Notes under the pieces: model-generated | Databases searched by the model: none | What the model was told of the DNA's origin: nothing | The model's input: only the letters and a program-made list of their open reading frames with translations | Shown here: positions 53,170-64,000 of the stretch, one piece after another | Layout of the letters: every line of letters starts with the position of its first letter | How positions within the stretch are numbered: the first letter of the stretch is position 1 | Assembly (NCBI RefSeq): GCF_018320785.1 | Contig: NC_054867.1 | Span: 50,343,355-50,407,354 of the forward strand | Length of the DNA stretch: 64,000 nucleotides | Direction of reading: 5' to 3' | Source of the DNA: Cheilinus undulatus | Lineage: Eukaryota > Chordata > Actinopteri > Labriformes > Labridae | Position numbers and translations under genes: made by a program

Positions 53170-53740
53170 GCATGCACTGGTTGCGTACCTCTGAAGTATA
53201 AACACACTGCTAATGCAAATGACCACCCAGTTTTCCACATTGCCAGATGTAAAGAAGTACATCATCTGTGTTCAGAGTACTCATCTGCAACATTTAAATC
53301 TAATTGTCCTCAGCTTTAATAGTTTGTGGGAACATCTGTGTTGAAAGGGATCATTATCACAATCAATGCCTGAAAGATAAACTGATTAAATGAGCATGTC
53401 ATTACACTGGAAATGGGCTAAAATGTGACCTACTAACTTTGATTAGCAAACATTTAAAGAAAAAGAATCAGCTTTTGTGTTTTTTATTCTTCTTGTTGTT
53501 TTTAGATAGTTGACCATGACGAAAAAGAACTATGGGGCCAGTACAATTCCTGTTCTACTGGATTGTTAATGCTCTGGTTGGTCATTCCTCTTACCATTTT
53601 GTTAAATGAATGTTACAAACCAAGTTATTATAAAATGTACTAATCATATAAGAGTTTTGTCTTTTTAATGCTACCTGTCTGTCATGTTGACCAAACACTG
53701 AGTAAATTTGGAAGAAAGCCTTCATCAGGGGTAGTTGTCA
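51595..53740. other. Upstream flank of ogn, cenpp intron sequence
   Basis: Apart from the ogn promoter, no element or exon is recognised. A 27-base T run occupies 53143-53169 and a shorter one lies at about 52560-52574. Confidence 0.5.
51691..51698 (-). promoter_or_regulatory. TATA-like box of ogn
   Basis: TTTAAATA on the minus strand lies about 97-104 bp upstream of the ogn start codon. A start site about 30 bp downstream would give a 5' UTR of about 70 bp. No start-site data were available, and an upstream non-coding exon is not excluded. Confidence 0.4.
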
Positions 53741-53743
53741 GAA

Positions 53744-54915
53744 GGGCTGGGCAATTAATCGCAAATAAGATTAAATTGCAGTAAATACCGCTGCAATTTT
53801 CAAATCGCAGAAGGTGCAATATTTCTTTAACCTGAAATTTGTGCCAAAATACCAGTTTAAAACATTTTTTTGCAGCAAAGATCTTATGCATTACATGTCA
53901 TGCAATCATTCAAATGCCATATTTTAAGAATAGTATACAGAAAAATCCTATTTTCTTAATTTTGTAGGTTTTTCTTACTGAATTTGAGAATGACATAAAA
54001 ATTGTCACTCCCTTCAATACAAGAATTCATGTCCGATTTGCAATATGATTCAAAATGATCACAATTAGATACTAGAAAAGCACTCGGAGAGCACAGACCA
54101 CCATTAGCCCTGTCTCCCAATAGTAAAGAATCCTTTAAAAAATTCCTGGATCTGCCCAATGTGCCCCCTGCTATGGCATTCGCCGATTACTCCCTCGCCA
54201 GTGGGGTGGAAACACGGTGAGGCAAAGCATTGGCTTCGCTACGGATGCCAACAGATGCACCCATGGTCTCACTGGATAACTAGAAGTCATGGCAGAGGGT
54301 GAATATTCCTCTATTCCTCCCAGCATTGTGAGTCTTCTCGCTACAATTTGCTGTCTTTCTCTCTGTTACGCTCCAACTCGTCTTCTCAACCAGGCGTGTG
54401 TCTTTCAAACTCTATAAACTCCAAAACTTTGAATAGAAACACACCTAAAAACTGCTGCTGGGATTGAAGTTGCTCATGTCTGCCATCTCCTGGTGTAAAG
54501 TGGTAACAGCGCAGACCTCCGCCATTATCTCTATTGCCCAATAGTACAGAATTAAAAAATTCCTGGATCCAGACAGTGATCTGGATTAGTCCCAAAATCT
54601 AATCAGTTCTTCCTTATGCCATTTCTGACATTTCCTGAAAATTTCATCAAAATTCATCCGTAAGTTTTTGAGTTATGTTGCTAACAAACTAACAAACAAA
54701 CTAACCCACCCGATCACATAACCTCCTTGGCGGAGTTAATAAAAAATAAGATTAAAATGGTTTAGCCTCTCTTTAATATTGTATTGGCTATAATATAGAC
54801 TGATTTATTGCTTGCGTTTGATAAAATAATACATAGGATGAGGAACTTTAGAAATAATTGCATTTCAAATTGCAGTTGCAATATTGGGGGGGGGGTTCTG
54901 ACATTAAGCCCTCCA
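53744..54915. repeat. hAT-like left arm plus unrelated repeat segment
   Basis: The segment starts AGGGCTGGGCAATTAATCGC, then GATTAAATTGCAG, CAAATCGCAGAAGGTGCAAT and TAACCTGAAATTTGTGCC. The same roughly 115 bp occurs inverted at 58050-58168. Further right (about 54540-54745) is a common fish repeat with CTGACATTTCCTGAAAATTTC, GAGTTATGTTGCTAACAAAC and ACCTCCTTGGCGGAGTTAAT. The right boundary is uncertain. Confidence 0.5.
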
Positions 54916-56838
54916 ATTAGAAAAGCAAGATGTTACAACATTCTTGTTTAATTATATGTCAGCCTTTCATCTCTTAAAACAGTCCATCTCTGAGAGTTAA
55001 CAGGTTTAGACCTTACAGGCTTACTGTTTGAAAAAGTTACTACACCAAATCAATATAAATAACTACTAATTCGATGGAACCAAACCCTGTTCTAACTTGA
55101 AATAAAGAAAAAACAGATTTAATGGGAAATGGCAAGAAAAAACAACTGTATGCAAGAAGTTTCCAAACCAGAAAGGCCAAGAGATTCTCAGTAATAAAAA
55201 GAAGAGAGACTCTCTTCACTCAGTCTACAGCTGTTGAGGTCCAGCTGCTCTTGGGTTGATTTCAGCCTTGCTTGTCAAGTCAGAGAGATATTGGGCTTCC
55301 CTAGAGCAGGTCTTAAGGAATTGGCTGTTTTTTTTTTTTGCTGTTGTCCTTTGACATGCTTAAACAGAGGGAGGAAAAAAAGACGACAAGAGACAGTACT
55401 TCTTTAGAAAACACCCGCAGTGAAAGAGCAAAGGCTGAAGTTTAAAAGCAAAACAGTTAAATAGAAAACATGTGACTTCTTCAGCATTCAAGAGGAGAGA
55501 GAAACGAATGGGGCCCAGATATAAACATCCAAGGAATATGAGCCCAGACTGTTACAGGTGTGTTAGCAATTATGAACACCTTTAAACTTTTACGACTCTG
55601 GGAAGAGAGCCAACAACTGGAGAATGTTTTTACTCTTACTAATTTTCTATACCAGAGTTTGAGCTGTCAGGGTGGTTTGGGCGGTATTCCATTGCACAAT
55701 GAGCAAGGGGAAAGCCACCCACAACAAAACACTGAAGGCATTTTTTCATGTCATACTGATTGGCTTGATGTTTTTGCAGACAAAAGTAACTCCATTGAAA
55801 GCTTTGAAATGAGTACAATCTTGCAATTTGTACAAAATAGAGTAGGAAAAGCAACCAGTTTCCTGTAATTAAAGCTGAAATTAGCTTAGAAAAACAGGTG
55901 AAATAGACAAATTTGCATCAGATTTTTGCAGATGAGTAACTCAGGACTTACAATAAGAAAGTTGGACAAGATAATTAATCTCTAAATGCAGTTTTATTTG
56001 TAAAATTTTCCAATGAATAGAAAATAATGTGAAAGAATGCTTACTTTTTGGTGAACTAGCAGTGTTTATAACTCTTCATAGTAACATTCATACATTGCTT
56101 TGTGTTATGTCTTAATTATCTATTTGAACAGTTCTGTTTCTTTCAATAAATTCATTTTATGTTGAGTCTGAGTCTTTGGTTTTAGCCTGCTGCTGCCATT
56201 TTTTAGCATTCTTGAATAAACAGTTACATTTCTTGAGGCTTCCAGCTCTGAGCCAACCAGATTTCTCTCATATAAACAAAATCTCAGTTCGCTTTTCTTA
56301 GACTTATTTCTTTGGACAGCTGTGATCAAAATGATTGTGAGCTGGGTTTCAGAGTGACAGGTGTAAGTGAATGATACGTAATGGCACACCAAAGCCAGCC
56401 TAGACAAAACAACATACGTCAGGGACTTTACTTCACACACAGACAACTGTACGACTGGAAAGTAGCTTTCAACACTTAAGACCACCTGGCCAGGCATTAA
56501 ACAGGCTTGGTCTACATGGGTCTGGCTGACAACTGACATCAAGTATTAACCCACCACTGAGAGCTGTGTTTTTTGGTCAGGACATAGCCACCCGCTAGCT
56601 CCACACTGTCGCCAGCAGCTGTTAAGCTGACAGTTAAGTTTCTTTATTATAGCAAAGAGACTTGTTATGTAATGACTTTAACATGTTTTTCAAATTAAAT
56701 GGTTGACACAAAACCAATACGTTTAGTTCCCTTGTAAGGCTTCATGTGAAACTAAAAGGAGAAGACTCAAGCTAGTCAGTGAATTATCTCCTACTCTGTA
56801 TCTCTATGGCTTATAATGTTGCAGGTCAATCTTATGTA
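54916..56838. other. cenpp intron stretch without recognised element
   Basis: This is AT-rich unique-looking sequence. A minus-strand frame of about 140 codons (56120-56542) has no recognisable domain and no convincing splice signals, so I treat it as chance. Confidence 0.4.
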
Positions 56839-57000
56839 CAGTGCTTAACAAGTTTATTAGACCACCCTAGCCCTAACCAAAGTAAGGTTTATGCCACAGC
56901 TGCCCTAAATTAACAGCATCGGTAATTACCAAAATCTTTTTTTTTTTTTTTTTTGTTTCTGCAATGGTTAATACACCAATATGTAGAAGCTCTTTAACTC

Positions 57001-57042
<42 letters not shown>

Positions 57043-57613
57043 GATTTATTTTTGGGCCTTTTCATACCTTTATTTGAAAGAGGAAGGACAGTGGATAGAT
57101 TTGGAAACAGGGAAGAGAATGGGGAGAGACATATGGTAAAGGGCCACAGGCCGGATTCAAACCCAGGCCGCCCGCATACTTGGGTAACACCTTAAACCAC
57201 TCGACCATCTGCGCTTCTGCAAATAATATTTTTAATGCTAAAATATAATCATTATTGTTAACCATGAATTTTCAAATGTACTGATTTACAGAAAAAAACT
57301 GAAAAAAATGGTAAAGCACATCATTATTTCTTGATTAATATGTCAAATTATAGTTATTTATTTGCATTCCTGAACAGAAAAATTAGTTGCAGTGGTTGAA
57401 TGTCATGCTTGATTCATTTCTGACTTCTCAGAGAAGCCCAGTGAGCCGGCTCAAATTTGGGTGAATTCAGTTTGAAATTCCTCATTCCTGTTCAAAATGG
57501 TAAAACGTGGAGAGCTGACTGAAAATGAAAGAGTCCGCATTAAAGCACTTCATGATGCTGGATGGTTTTCGAGACAAATATGACAGGTGGTCTAATAAAT
57601 TTGTTAAGCACTG
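56839..57613 (+). mobile_element. Internally deleted Tc1-like element with SINE-like insertion
   Basis: The inverted ends CAGTGCTTAACAAGTTTATT and (inverted) CAGTGCTTAACAAATTTATT are flanked by TA at 56837-56838 and 57614-57615. At 57497-57590 the plus strand starts a transposase reading MVKRGELTENERVRIKALHD, an N-terminal helix-turn-helix start, cut short near AGWFSRQI. The middle holds a TA/T microsatellite (57007-57040) and a tRNA-derived SINE-like copy. The same family is present inverted at the right edge. Confidence 0.75.
57045..57220 (+). repeat. SINE-like tRNA-derived repeat
   Basis: The clearest copy of the family: TTTTTGGGCCTTTTCATACC, a GGAAGGACAGTGGATAG body, GGGCCACAGGCCGGATTC then AAACCCAGGCCGCC (B-box like GGATTCAAACCC) and ACCACTCGACCATCTGCGC. 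It is inserted in the truncated Tc1-like element. Confidence 0.65.
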
Positions 57614-58009
57614 TATTTTTTGACAAATTTAAGCAATAAATAATTCTATAAATAAGACCGTGTCCATTGAAAACAATGACATTTTTACAGAAGCTATTAA
57701 TCCATTGTAGCATGAATCTGAATATGGGGTGCAAGAAGCTTTTAGCTATAAAGGAGGCGGCTGGGGTGGGGGAGGTGAAGCTGGCTACCAGCTGATCACA
57801 GCTGGGGTATGACTTTTGTAATGTAATGCTAGGCTTCATCAGTTTTATTTAGAATGAGCTTGCTGTTTTTGCTTATATTGCAGATGTGACATCATTTGTT
57901 TTGTTTAAGGACATTATCCTTTTTATGTCGCTCATTTTAATGAAGAAAAACACATAAAACATGGAAAGGAGGATTTTTGTAAACCATAATAAAAGAAATG
58001 ACACTTGAA

Positions 58010-58170
58010 TGCTTGCATAATGGGCATAAAATCTCTGCAAAAAAATGATTTATTAAACCGGTATTTTGACACATTTCAAGTTAAAGAAATGTTGCAACTT
58101 CTGCGATTTGTAAATGGCAGCAGGCTATATTGCGATTTAATCTAATTTGTGATTAACTGCCCAGCCCTAT
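58010..58170 (-). repeat. hAT-like arm, inverted partner of 53744
   Basis: On the minus strand it starts AGGGCTGGGCAGTTAATCAC and continues AGATTAAATCGCAATATAGC, CAAATCGCAGAAGTTGCAAC and TTTCTTTAACTTGAAATGTG, closely matching 53744-53860. It is either the right terminus of one 4.4-kb element or a separate inverted copy; no matching target duplication was seen. Confidence 0.55.
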
Positions 58171-60886
58171 AATGTTGTGTTGGCACATCATTTACTTTTG
58201 TTTGGTCCTAGTTTGTTTGGCAAATACTATTGATATTATATTTTTGCAAATATTGTAAATACTATAATACTAATACTGATGGCCAGTTCGCCATAGCAAT
58301 CCCTTCCATTAGTGTGTGAACTATGGAGTAAAGGGGGGTAAATGGGTAGGTGTGGCCTGCAGTGTAAAATCGCTTTGAGTAGTCAGACGACTAGAAAAGC
58401 CCTACACAAGCTCAGGTCCATTTACCATGCTTTGTTTGTTTAGAAGGCAATCAGAACCACTCTGACTTAAAAGATCACATATTTCAAACATAATCAAAGT
58501 TAAGGATCAGAATTCCTGTTGTGTGGGGGGGAACTCTGCAGAAAGCCAAGCAGGCGTGAACAGGATTTTTTGCTGAAATAGAATGACAGCCAATCACACA
58601 GAAAGCTGACTGAAGGAGGAAGCACAACAAACACAGCAATGGTAACAGTGGTAAACGTGAACCATCACGTTAGAAGGACATCAAAATTGGAGGACTAACT
58701 TGTTGATTTGTGGCAACAACATGCGTGTTTATACAACGTAGTAAAACATAGCACAGTCATATAGAGAAAGAGAGCAGCCGGACCAAAATTGCAACTGCTA
58801 TGGATGTAGCAGGCAGATAACGGTTAGCTGCATGTAGCTTGTTTACTCTAATGTTGCTTATTTCTGTGAAACGTGGGCTTTTGAGAGTGGAGACTCTGGT
58901 TGTCGGTGTACAGAGTCTGTTAGTGTGTGCACTGCACTGTCATCTTGTTAGCCCACTGCACACTTTAAGAACAAAACATTCAAATCTGTCCTATGTTGCC
59001 ATGTGAGAGGTCCCTCAGATTAAAAATAAAAAAGTATGATTTTAATGTCAGATGTCATGTTTTAATCATGTGTTCAGATGTGGAACCTGCTGTACTTTCA
59101 AAAAATGTCTCAAGCTGAGTCTGGTCTGACTAAGGATGGGCCTTATTTGATCTGTTGGATGATGTGGAGTGATTGCTAGGATGTTGTTGACAGTTGTTTC
59201 AAATTTAGGAATCATTTACAGCTACTCTCTCAGTTGTGGTTGTTTGACTCAGCTTTAATGTTTGCCATTCATGTTGTTACTTTTTTAACAATCATTCCAA
59301 CAAAAGCTTCAGGAATGTTGTTGCACAGGTTGTTCAAGCAGTTTAGCTACAATGAGAAATTGAATTAGGTCCTACTGTAGGTCTTTTTTCTAATCTGTTG
59401 GAATTATGCCCCTCTGCAAAAGAAGCATTTGTCTGTAGAAGTGAGTGTTTTTCCTCATGCTGAGCTTTGGTTCATTTACTGGCATTCAGCCTTGGAATTT
59501 TGTCCCATAGGGTCCGAGAAGGACCTGATAGTTAAAACAGAAAAACTGCAGCCTCCACTAGAAGACCACCACTTCAGCTTCTGATTTCTCCACATTCACA
59601 CTTTCTTTTCAGAGCTGAGGGGGCTACATATGATTTTTCTTTACACAAGACACATATGATTTTTCTGTCTCCTTTAGATTATATTTTTATCAAACTGATG
59701 ATTATCTAAGTTGTTTTTTAATGAAAACCAAATCATCCACTTTTTACTGTTGACATAATTATCCCATTGAAAATGAATAAAAGTTCTGTTTCCTGTGAAT
59801 CACTTTGAAAACAAAAGATGGCTGTGCTCTTAGAAACAGTCCTTTCCCATGTTGATCAAAATAATTAAAAATGAAGCTCATTTGTTTGACTACTTAGTTT
59901 TCTTGATGCTCATTGGATAACTGTAAAGCTCTGTTTAAGAATATGGCAAGGCTGGTGCTACATCTGCTTGTTTGCCCACTGGCTGTGTCCACTTTTCAGG
60001 ATCAGATGCAGAACAGATGTTGAAAATGCACAAGGAGGAAGGATAGGATTTAAAGTTTAATGTTGCACATAAGACTTTGCCATGCAACACAAATTCTCTG
60101 TATAAGACATCTGATAAATTGCTGTAAGGTTGACATGTGTGCAGGTGCAGAAATTTATGTCTGACTTGCACTGCAGCATGTTTTCAGTTACCTTCCAATA
60201 ATATTGTTATGACAGCAATTCCATGCAAAAAGAAAAAAAAGTTGTTTCAATTTCAAAGAAAGTCAACTTGCTGAGTTGGTTATTTACTTTTTCCTGATTT
60301 TTTTTTATTGCATGCTTAGTTCAAGATATCTTCTTGCCTCTAAGGTCAGTCTACTATTTTATTCATGTGTTTTTTTTCTTGGTTTGTTTCTTTCTAATGG
60401 CCTGAGAGTCTGTTAAACTTTGGTTCAATATGGCTTACTTTTCGTCAGACTTCATTGAGACATAGGATTCACCTGTGTTGGTTTTAACAGGATCTGTGGT
60501 TCATGTCATGTTGTGGACATTTCAGGATCTGCTGTGTGTAGCTGCTGACTGTTTATTGCAGAGAGCCCTTCACATCATCTAAGCCTGGAAGCTTTTAACT
60601 CAGCATGAGGTTTACTATATGTACAAAAAAAAAAAACCAAAGAAAACAAGCAACCAGAGAGCAGATACCTCACATAGTTGGCCATACCTATGTTGTTGTT
60701 ATTGTTGTAAACCAGGGAAAGATAGGATGTTGATTGTGGCAATGAAAGTCAATAAATACTAAGGTACTGAAATGGTATATAAGCATCACAAACATAACAG
60801 CAAGGTAGAGCTTGATCACTGAAGGAACTATGTTGTGCACCCGTTTAGGGGGAAGGTACCTAACATAATATTTTTAGAAGAACTAA
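58171..60886. other. Non-coding stretch, nothing recognised
   Basis: AT-rich sequence with no exon of cenpp, no inverted-repeat element and no tRNA-like repeat that I could define. Confidence 0.4.
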
Positions 60887-61490
60887 TGTTTTTCCCAGTC
60901 CACAAACTAACAGGCAGGATCTAGAACGAAGTTTAACAAAGTTTATTTACAATAATTTAGATTAAACAGGTCACTCAATATAAATACAAACAAAAGACTG
61001 GATCCAAACTAAAGAGGTGGTCTAGCTGTCATAAGTAAAATTTATCAAAAAAACACACCAGAAAGGGACTAACTAGGACTACAAAACAAAATCAAAGCTA
61101 AGGTTAAACCATACTAAAATACTAAGAAAACACAGTTATCCCTAAATCTTTGGAGGCTGGGAGCAAACAAAGAGGTGCTGCTGTTAGTGAGGTTCAACCG
61201 TCAACCGCAGGCCGCCGTATTGTAAAGAGGTAGAGAGCCAACCAGCGCCGCGTCTCCTTGCTGCCACCCTACCAACCAATTACGCCCGACCACCTAAAGA
61301 CATCAAAGATCCACTCACATGACAGACCGCACACTCACTCACAAACACACGGGACGAACAGATGACTCTCACACGAAACAAGACAAAGATCCACACGACA
61401 ACAGAGCACTCACTCCCACACAAAAGAATAACACAAAATACAAAACACAGTAATACAATAATCGAACACAATACGGCCACAGCCGTAACA
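60887..61490 (-). mobile_element. Probable solo LTR (minus orientation)
   Basis: On the minus strand it begins TGTTACGGCTGTGGCCG and ends GACTGGGAAAAACA, the TG...CA ends of an LTR. AATAAA (in GTAAATAAACTTTGTT) lies in the downstream part, as expected for an LTR poly(A) signal. It is richer in CpG than its neighbourhood. AACTA occurs just outside both sides (60881-60885, 61491-61495), offset by one base at the left, so the 5-bp duplication is imperfect. No internal retroelement genes are adjacent. Family not assigned. Confidence 0.5.
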
Positions 61491-63734
61491 AACTAGAATT
61501 GACAACACATGAATATTAATTTTTAGTTTAGTTTTTGCATTACGTCATAACCAAGACAAGTAGATATGACTAACTTTTTTGCCCTCTTCAGCCATATATC
61601 TCACTCTATATACATGATACACCTGGTCACTAGCAGTCTCCAGTGCTACCTAGTGGACCAATCACAGAACTTGTGGTCTTCATCATTTTGACTCATGGTT
61701 ACATTTTTGTGGAGCTGCATGTGTGTAGGCTTTAGGATTATGCAGACCTATGGCATTTGCTACGGCGCAAATTCAACACAGGTGTATAAATCCAGATGTA
61801 TTGTTCTGACAGTTGAACCATCGCTCACTGTACTGAGCAGTTATGAGGTAGGAGTACTGTATACAAAGTAGTTAAGAGGCTTTCTGTAGAAAGTAATTTG
61901 ACTTTATTCATTAACAGCCAGTAGCATCGGATTTATTCAACCCTGAATTAATCCACAGAGCAGAATATCCACTGTAATAAGTGAAACTAATGGTTTTTCA
62001 CCAAAGTCATGCACAATTTTACTGCCTCTGTGTTCAAAGTTTGGCAAATAGAACAAGAACTTTTGTTTTAATCATAACTTTTCTTTTGACTGTCTTGGCC
62101 CTGCATTGTGTCAGTGGGGTTTGTGTGTTGATGACGGTCTCTGTTGGTACTGGACAAGAGACTGATTACACTGTCAATTGAGACATGATGGCTAGGGGTA
62201 AACCAGTATGAGACATATGGAGAGTATTACTGGCTGACTGGGTTCCAGTGTGCGGTGGTATTGGATAGTTGTTCTCTGTTCTCTGATGACTACTGGATTT
62301 GTTATCCAAGCATTCCTGAGATTTTCCTTCTCCCAGACAGAAACTAAGGTACAGTTAAGCATTGGCTCAAAGGTGATTCATGCTGAATTAGCATTTCACA
62401 ATCAAGATCTATTACTGTTATTCTTGTGAACTCCTGATGTGTTTAAAGTTTTTACTCAGTGATTCATTAGTCTGTAGGTCATCTGTCACAGCTCGGCATG
62501 TATCACATTTGTCAGAATGTAAAGTTTTGCTTGAAGACAATTTGTGTGACTTGGAACCTGGAGAGAGAAAAATGAATAACAAAGGGAGCAGTTTGAGTCT
62601 TTGTATATCCAGGTACAAAGACTATCCTTGGAGAGTAATTGGATAGGACTCTTTTTTATTCATTATATTTTTCTAGTTCTATGCTTTTATTACTTTTACC
62701 ACTAGAAAATAACTTTCAAATTCCACAGACTCAGTCCGCACAGCAATCCTTTGTAGTTAATCTTTGCAATTCCACAGCAGGCGCTCTGGTCCATCCTCGG
62801 CGTGTGCCAAAAGGACAACTTTGGAGTGCTCTGCTCAAGGTACATGTGGGGTCTGTTTTCATCAGAAGCTGCTGCTTATCCACATGGATCAGATCGACCC
62901 AGAAAGGAGCAAGAACGTACAGAGAATACAGTTAACTTTTAAGTATCACTACATCAACATTGTGTCACAACTGGTAATACAAGCAACAAGTCATCAGTTT
63001 GATAGAGGGTCACAGCAATAATGCAGTACAATGGATGATAAATTGTCCATTTTTAAGGTAAAAAGTCAATTGATTGTGTATAGCACCACACATCCTTTCT
63101 GAAAAATAAACATTTTCCTAAATCAGACTTACCTTGAGCTACCTGAGTTTAAAATGATAGTATATTCTCCTGTACAAGACAAAGTTCACAAGATATTAAC
63201 CTCTGTTTAAGCAAAACTTAATTTATTTGCCATCTCTGCCAAGAATACTACAGTACCCCTAATCCTAGAGTGTGACAGCAGCATCTCTGATTGGTTGAGT
63301 AACAAATATCTACCGCGCTCGTGAACAATGACTGTTGGTTGGTGATGAAGTACATTCATGTCGCCGCAGTATGAAGTGATAAATACTCAAACTAAAATAT
63401 ATATAAAAACAGTATAATATTAAATATAAACTACAATAAAAGTTGATAAAAGGTACCAATCATGTGGTTTTAAAGCTTGACAAACTGAAAAAACAAAATG
63501 AATTGCAGGGGATTGTAGGACAGGTACTTCTTTCAGCTTTGTAGAGAAACATGTTCACAGTCTTGTACCTTTGCCTTTTTCTCCATTTTCAAACACTTGT
63601 TTTGCGTTGTTGTGATTTTTTTTATTTATTTATTTTTTTTATAGGCATGAGTACTCAGGTAGCTGGTTTGCTCGGTTCATGCATTGAGAGGGTTGTAATA
63701 AGGATTTAAAGAAATGTCTACAGGGTAACCAGCA
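61491..63734. other. Non-coding stretch with one unexplained GC-richer patch
   Basis: Mostly AT-rich and unrecognised. At 62770-62950 a locally GC-richer patch is open in more than one frame and has splice-like edges (CCACAG before it, CAAGGTACAT after it) but resembles no CENP-P or proteoglycan exon. Confidence 0.4.
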
Positions 63735-64000
63735 CCTCTGTGTGTGGGCACTGTTGAGCTCTATTCAGAGACCATCCAGCATCATGAAGTGCTTTAATGC
63801 GGACTCTTTCATTTTCAGTCAGCTCTCCACGTTTTACCATTTTGAACAGGAATGAGGGATTTCAAACTGAATTTACCTAAATTTGAGCCGGCTCACTGGG
63901 CTTCTCTGAGATGTCAGAAATGAATCAAGCATAACATTCAACCACTGCAACTAATTTTTCTGTTCAGGAATGCAAGTAAATAACTATAATTTGACATATT
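63735..64000 (-). mobile_element. Tc1-like element fragment, inverted copy of 56839 family
   Basis: Read on the minus strand, it contains the same region as 57340-57570: ATGTCAAATTATAGTTATTT, CCCAGTGAGCCGGCTCAAAT and a transposase start MVKRGELTENERVRIKALHD. The element continues beyond the window. Past AGW the sequence diverges from the other copy, so the two carry different internal breakpoints. Confidence 0.7.

Noticed and set aside
56120..56542. 140-codon minus-strand frame
   Set aside because: No recognisable family, no signal peptide or domain; composition fits random AT-rich sequence.
57140..57220. Possible tRNA gene at the B-box-like GGATTCAAACCC
   Set aside because: It is part of a repeat family present many times here, without a complete cloverleaf or terminator; called SINE-like.

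Overview
The window is vertebrate nuclear DNA, most likely from a teleost fish. It has multi-exon genes with GT-AG introns, several families of short inverted-repeat DNA transposons, Tc1-like transposons, tRNA-derived SINE-like repeats and L2-type LINE tails of the kinds common in ray-finned (especially percomorph) genomes. It carries no bacterial or phage features. Species identity is inferred from style only.

Four protein-coding genes are supported. (1) A gpr37l1-like GPCR on the minus strand, first coding exon only (3001-3633); the rest would lie left of the window. (2) nol8 on the minus strand (5284-18461), complete: 17 coding exons that join in frame to about 1263 residues, with an N-terminal RRM, a very acidic/serine-rich middle and a conserved C-terminus. 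(3) cenpp on the plus strand (from 20334), divergently arranged with nol8 over a short shared promoter region (about 19.21-19.86 kb). Five coding exons give 195 residues in frame, and the 3' exons are not found before 64000. (4) ogn (osteoglycin/mimecan) on the minus strand (43707-51594), complete: 7 coding exons, 286 residues, lying antisense inside a long cenpp intron. The nol8 / cenpp / nested small leucine-rich proteoglycan arrangement matches the mammalian 9q22-type neighbourhood.

The rest is introns and intergenic DNA filled with transposable elements. The clearest are a Tc1-like copy (30420-33621) split by a 1598-bp piggyBac-like element with TTAA target duplications (30932-32529), all apparently inside an older hAT-like element. 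Others are hAT-like elements with recognisable 8-bp duplications (8920-9248, 28201-29038, 44425-45477, 47289-47968), several MITEs, SINE-like tRNA-derived repeats, L2-like LINE debris, miniature Tc1 derivatives (56839-57613 and the right edge) and a probable solo LTR (60887-61490).

The genes work in different processes (nucleolar ribosome biogenesis, kinetochore assembly, extracellular matrix, receptor signalling). Their proximity reflects conserved synteny and promoter sharing rather than a pathway. I found no operon, CRISPR, phage or other undescribed molecular system. The most unusual content is the transposon nesting and two protein-level features: phospho-acidic repeats in Nol8 and a possible furin-type site in Ogn.
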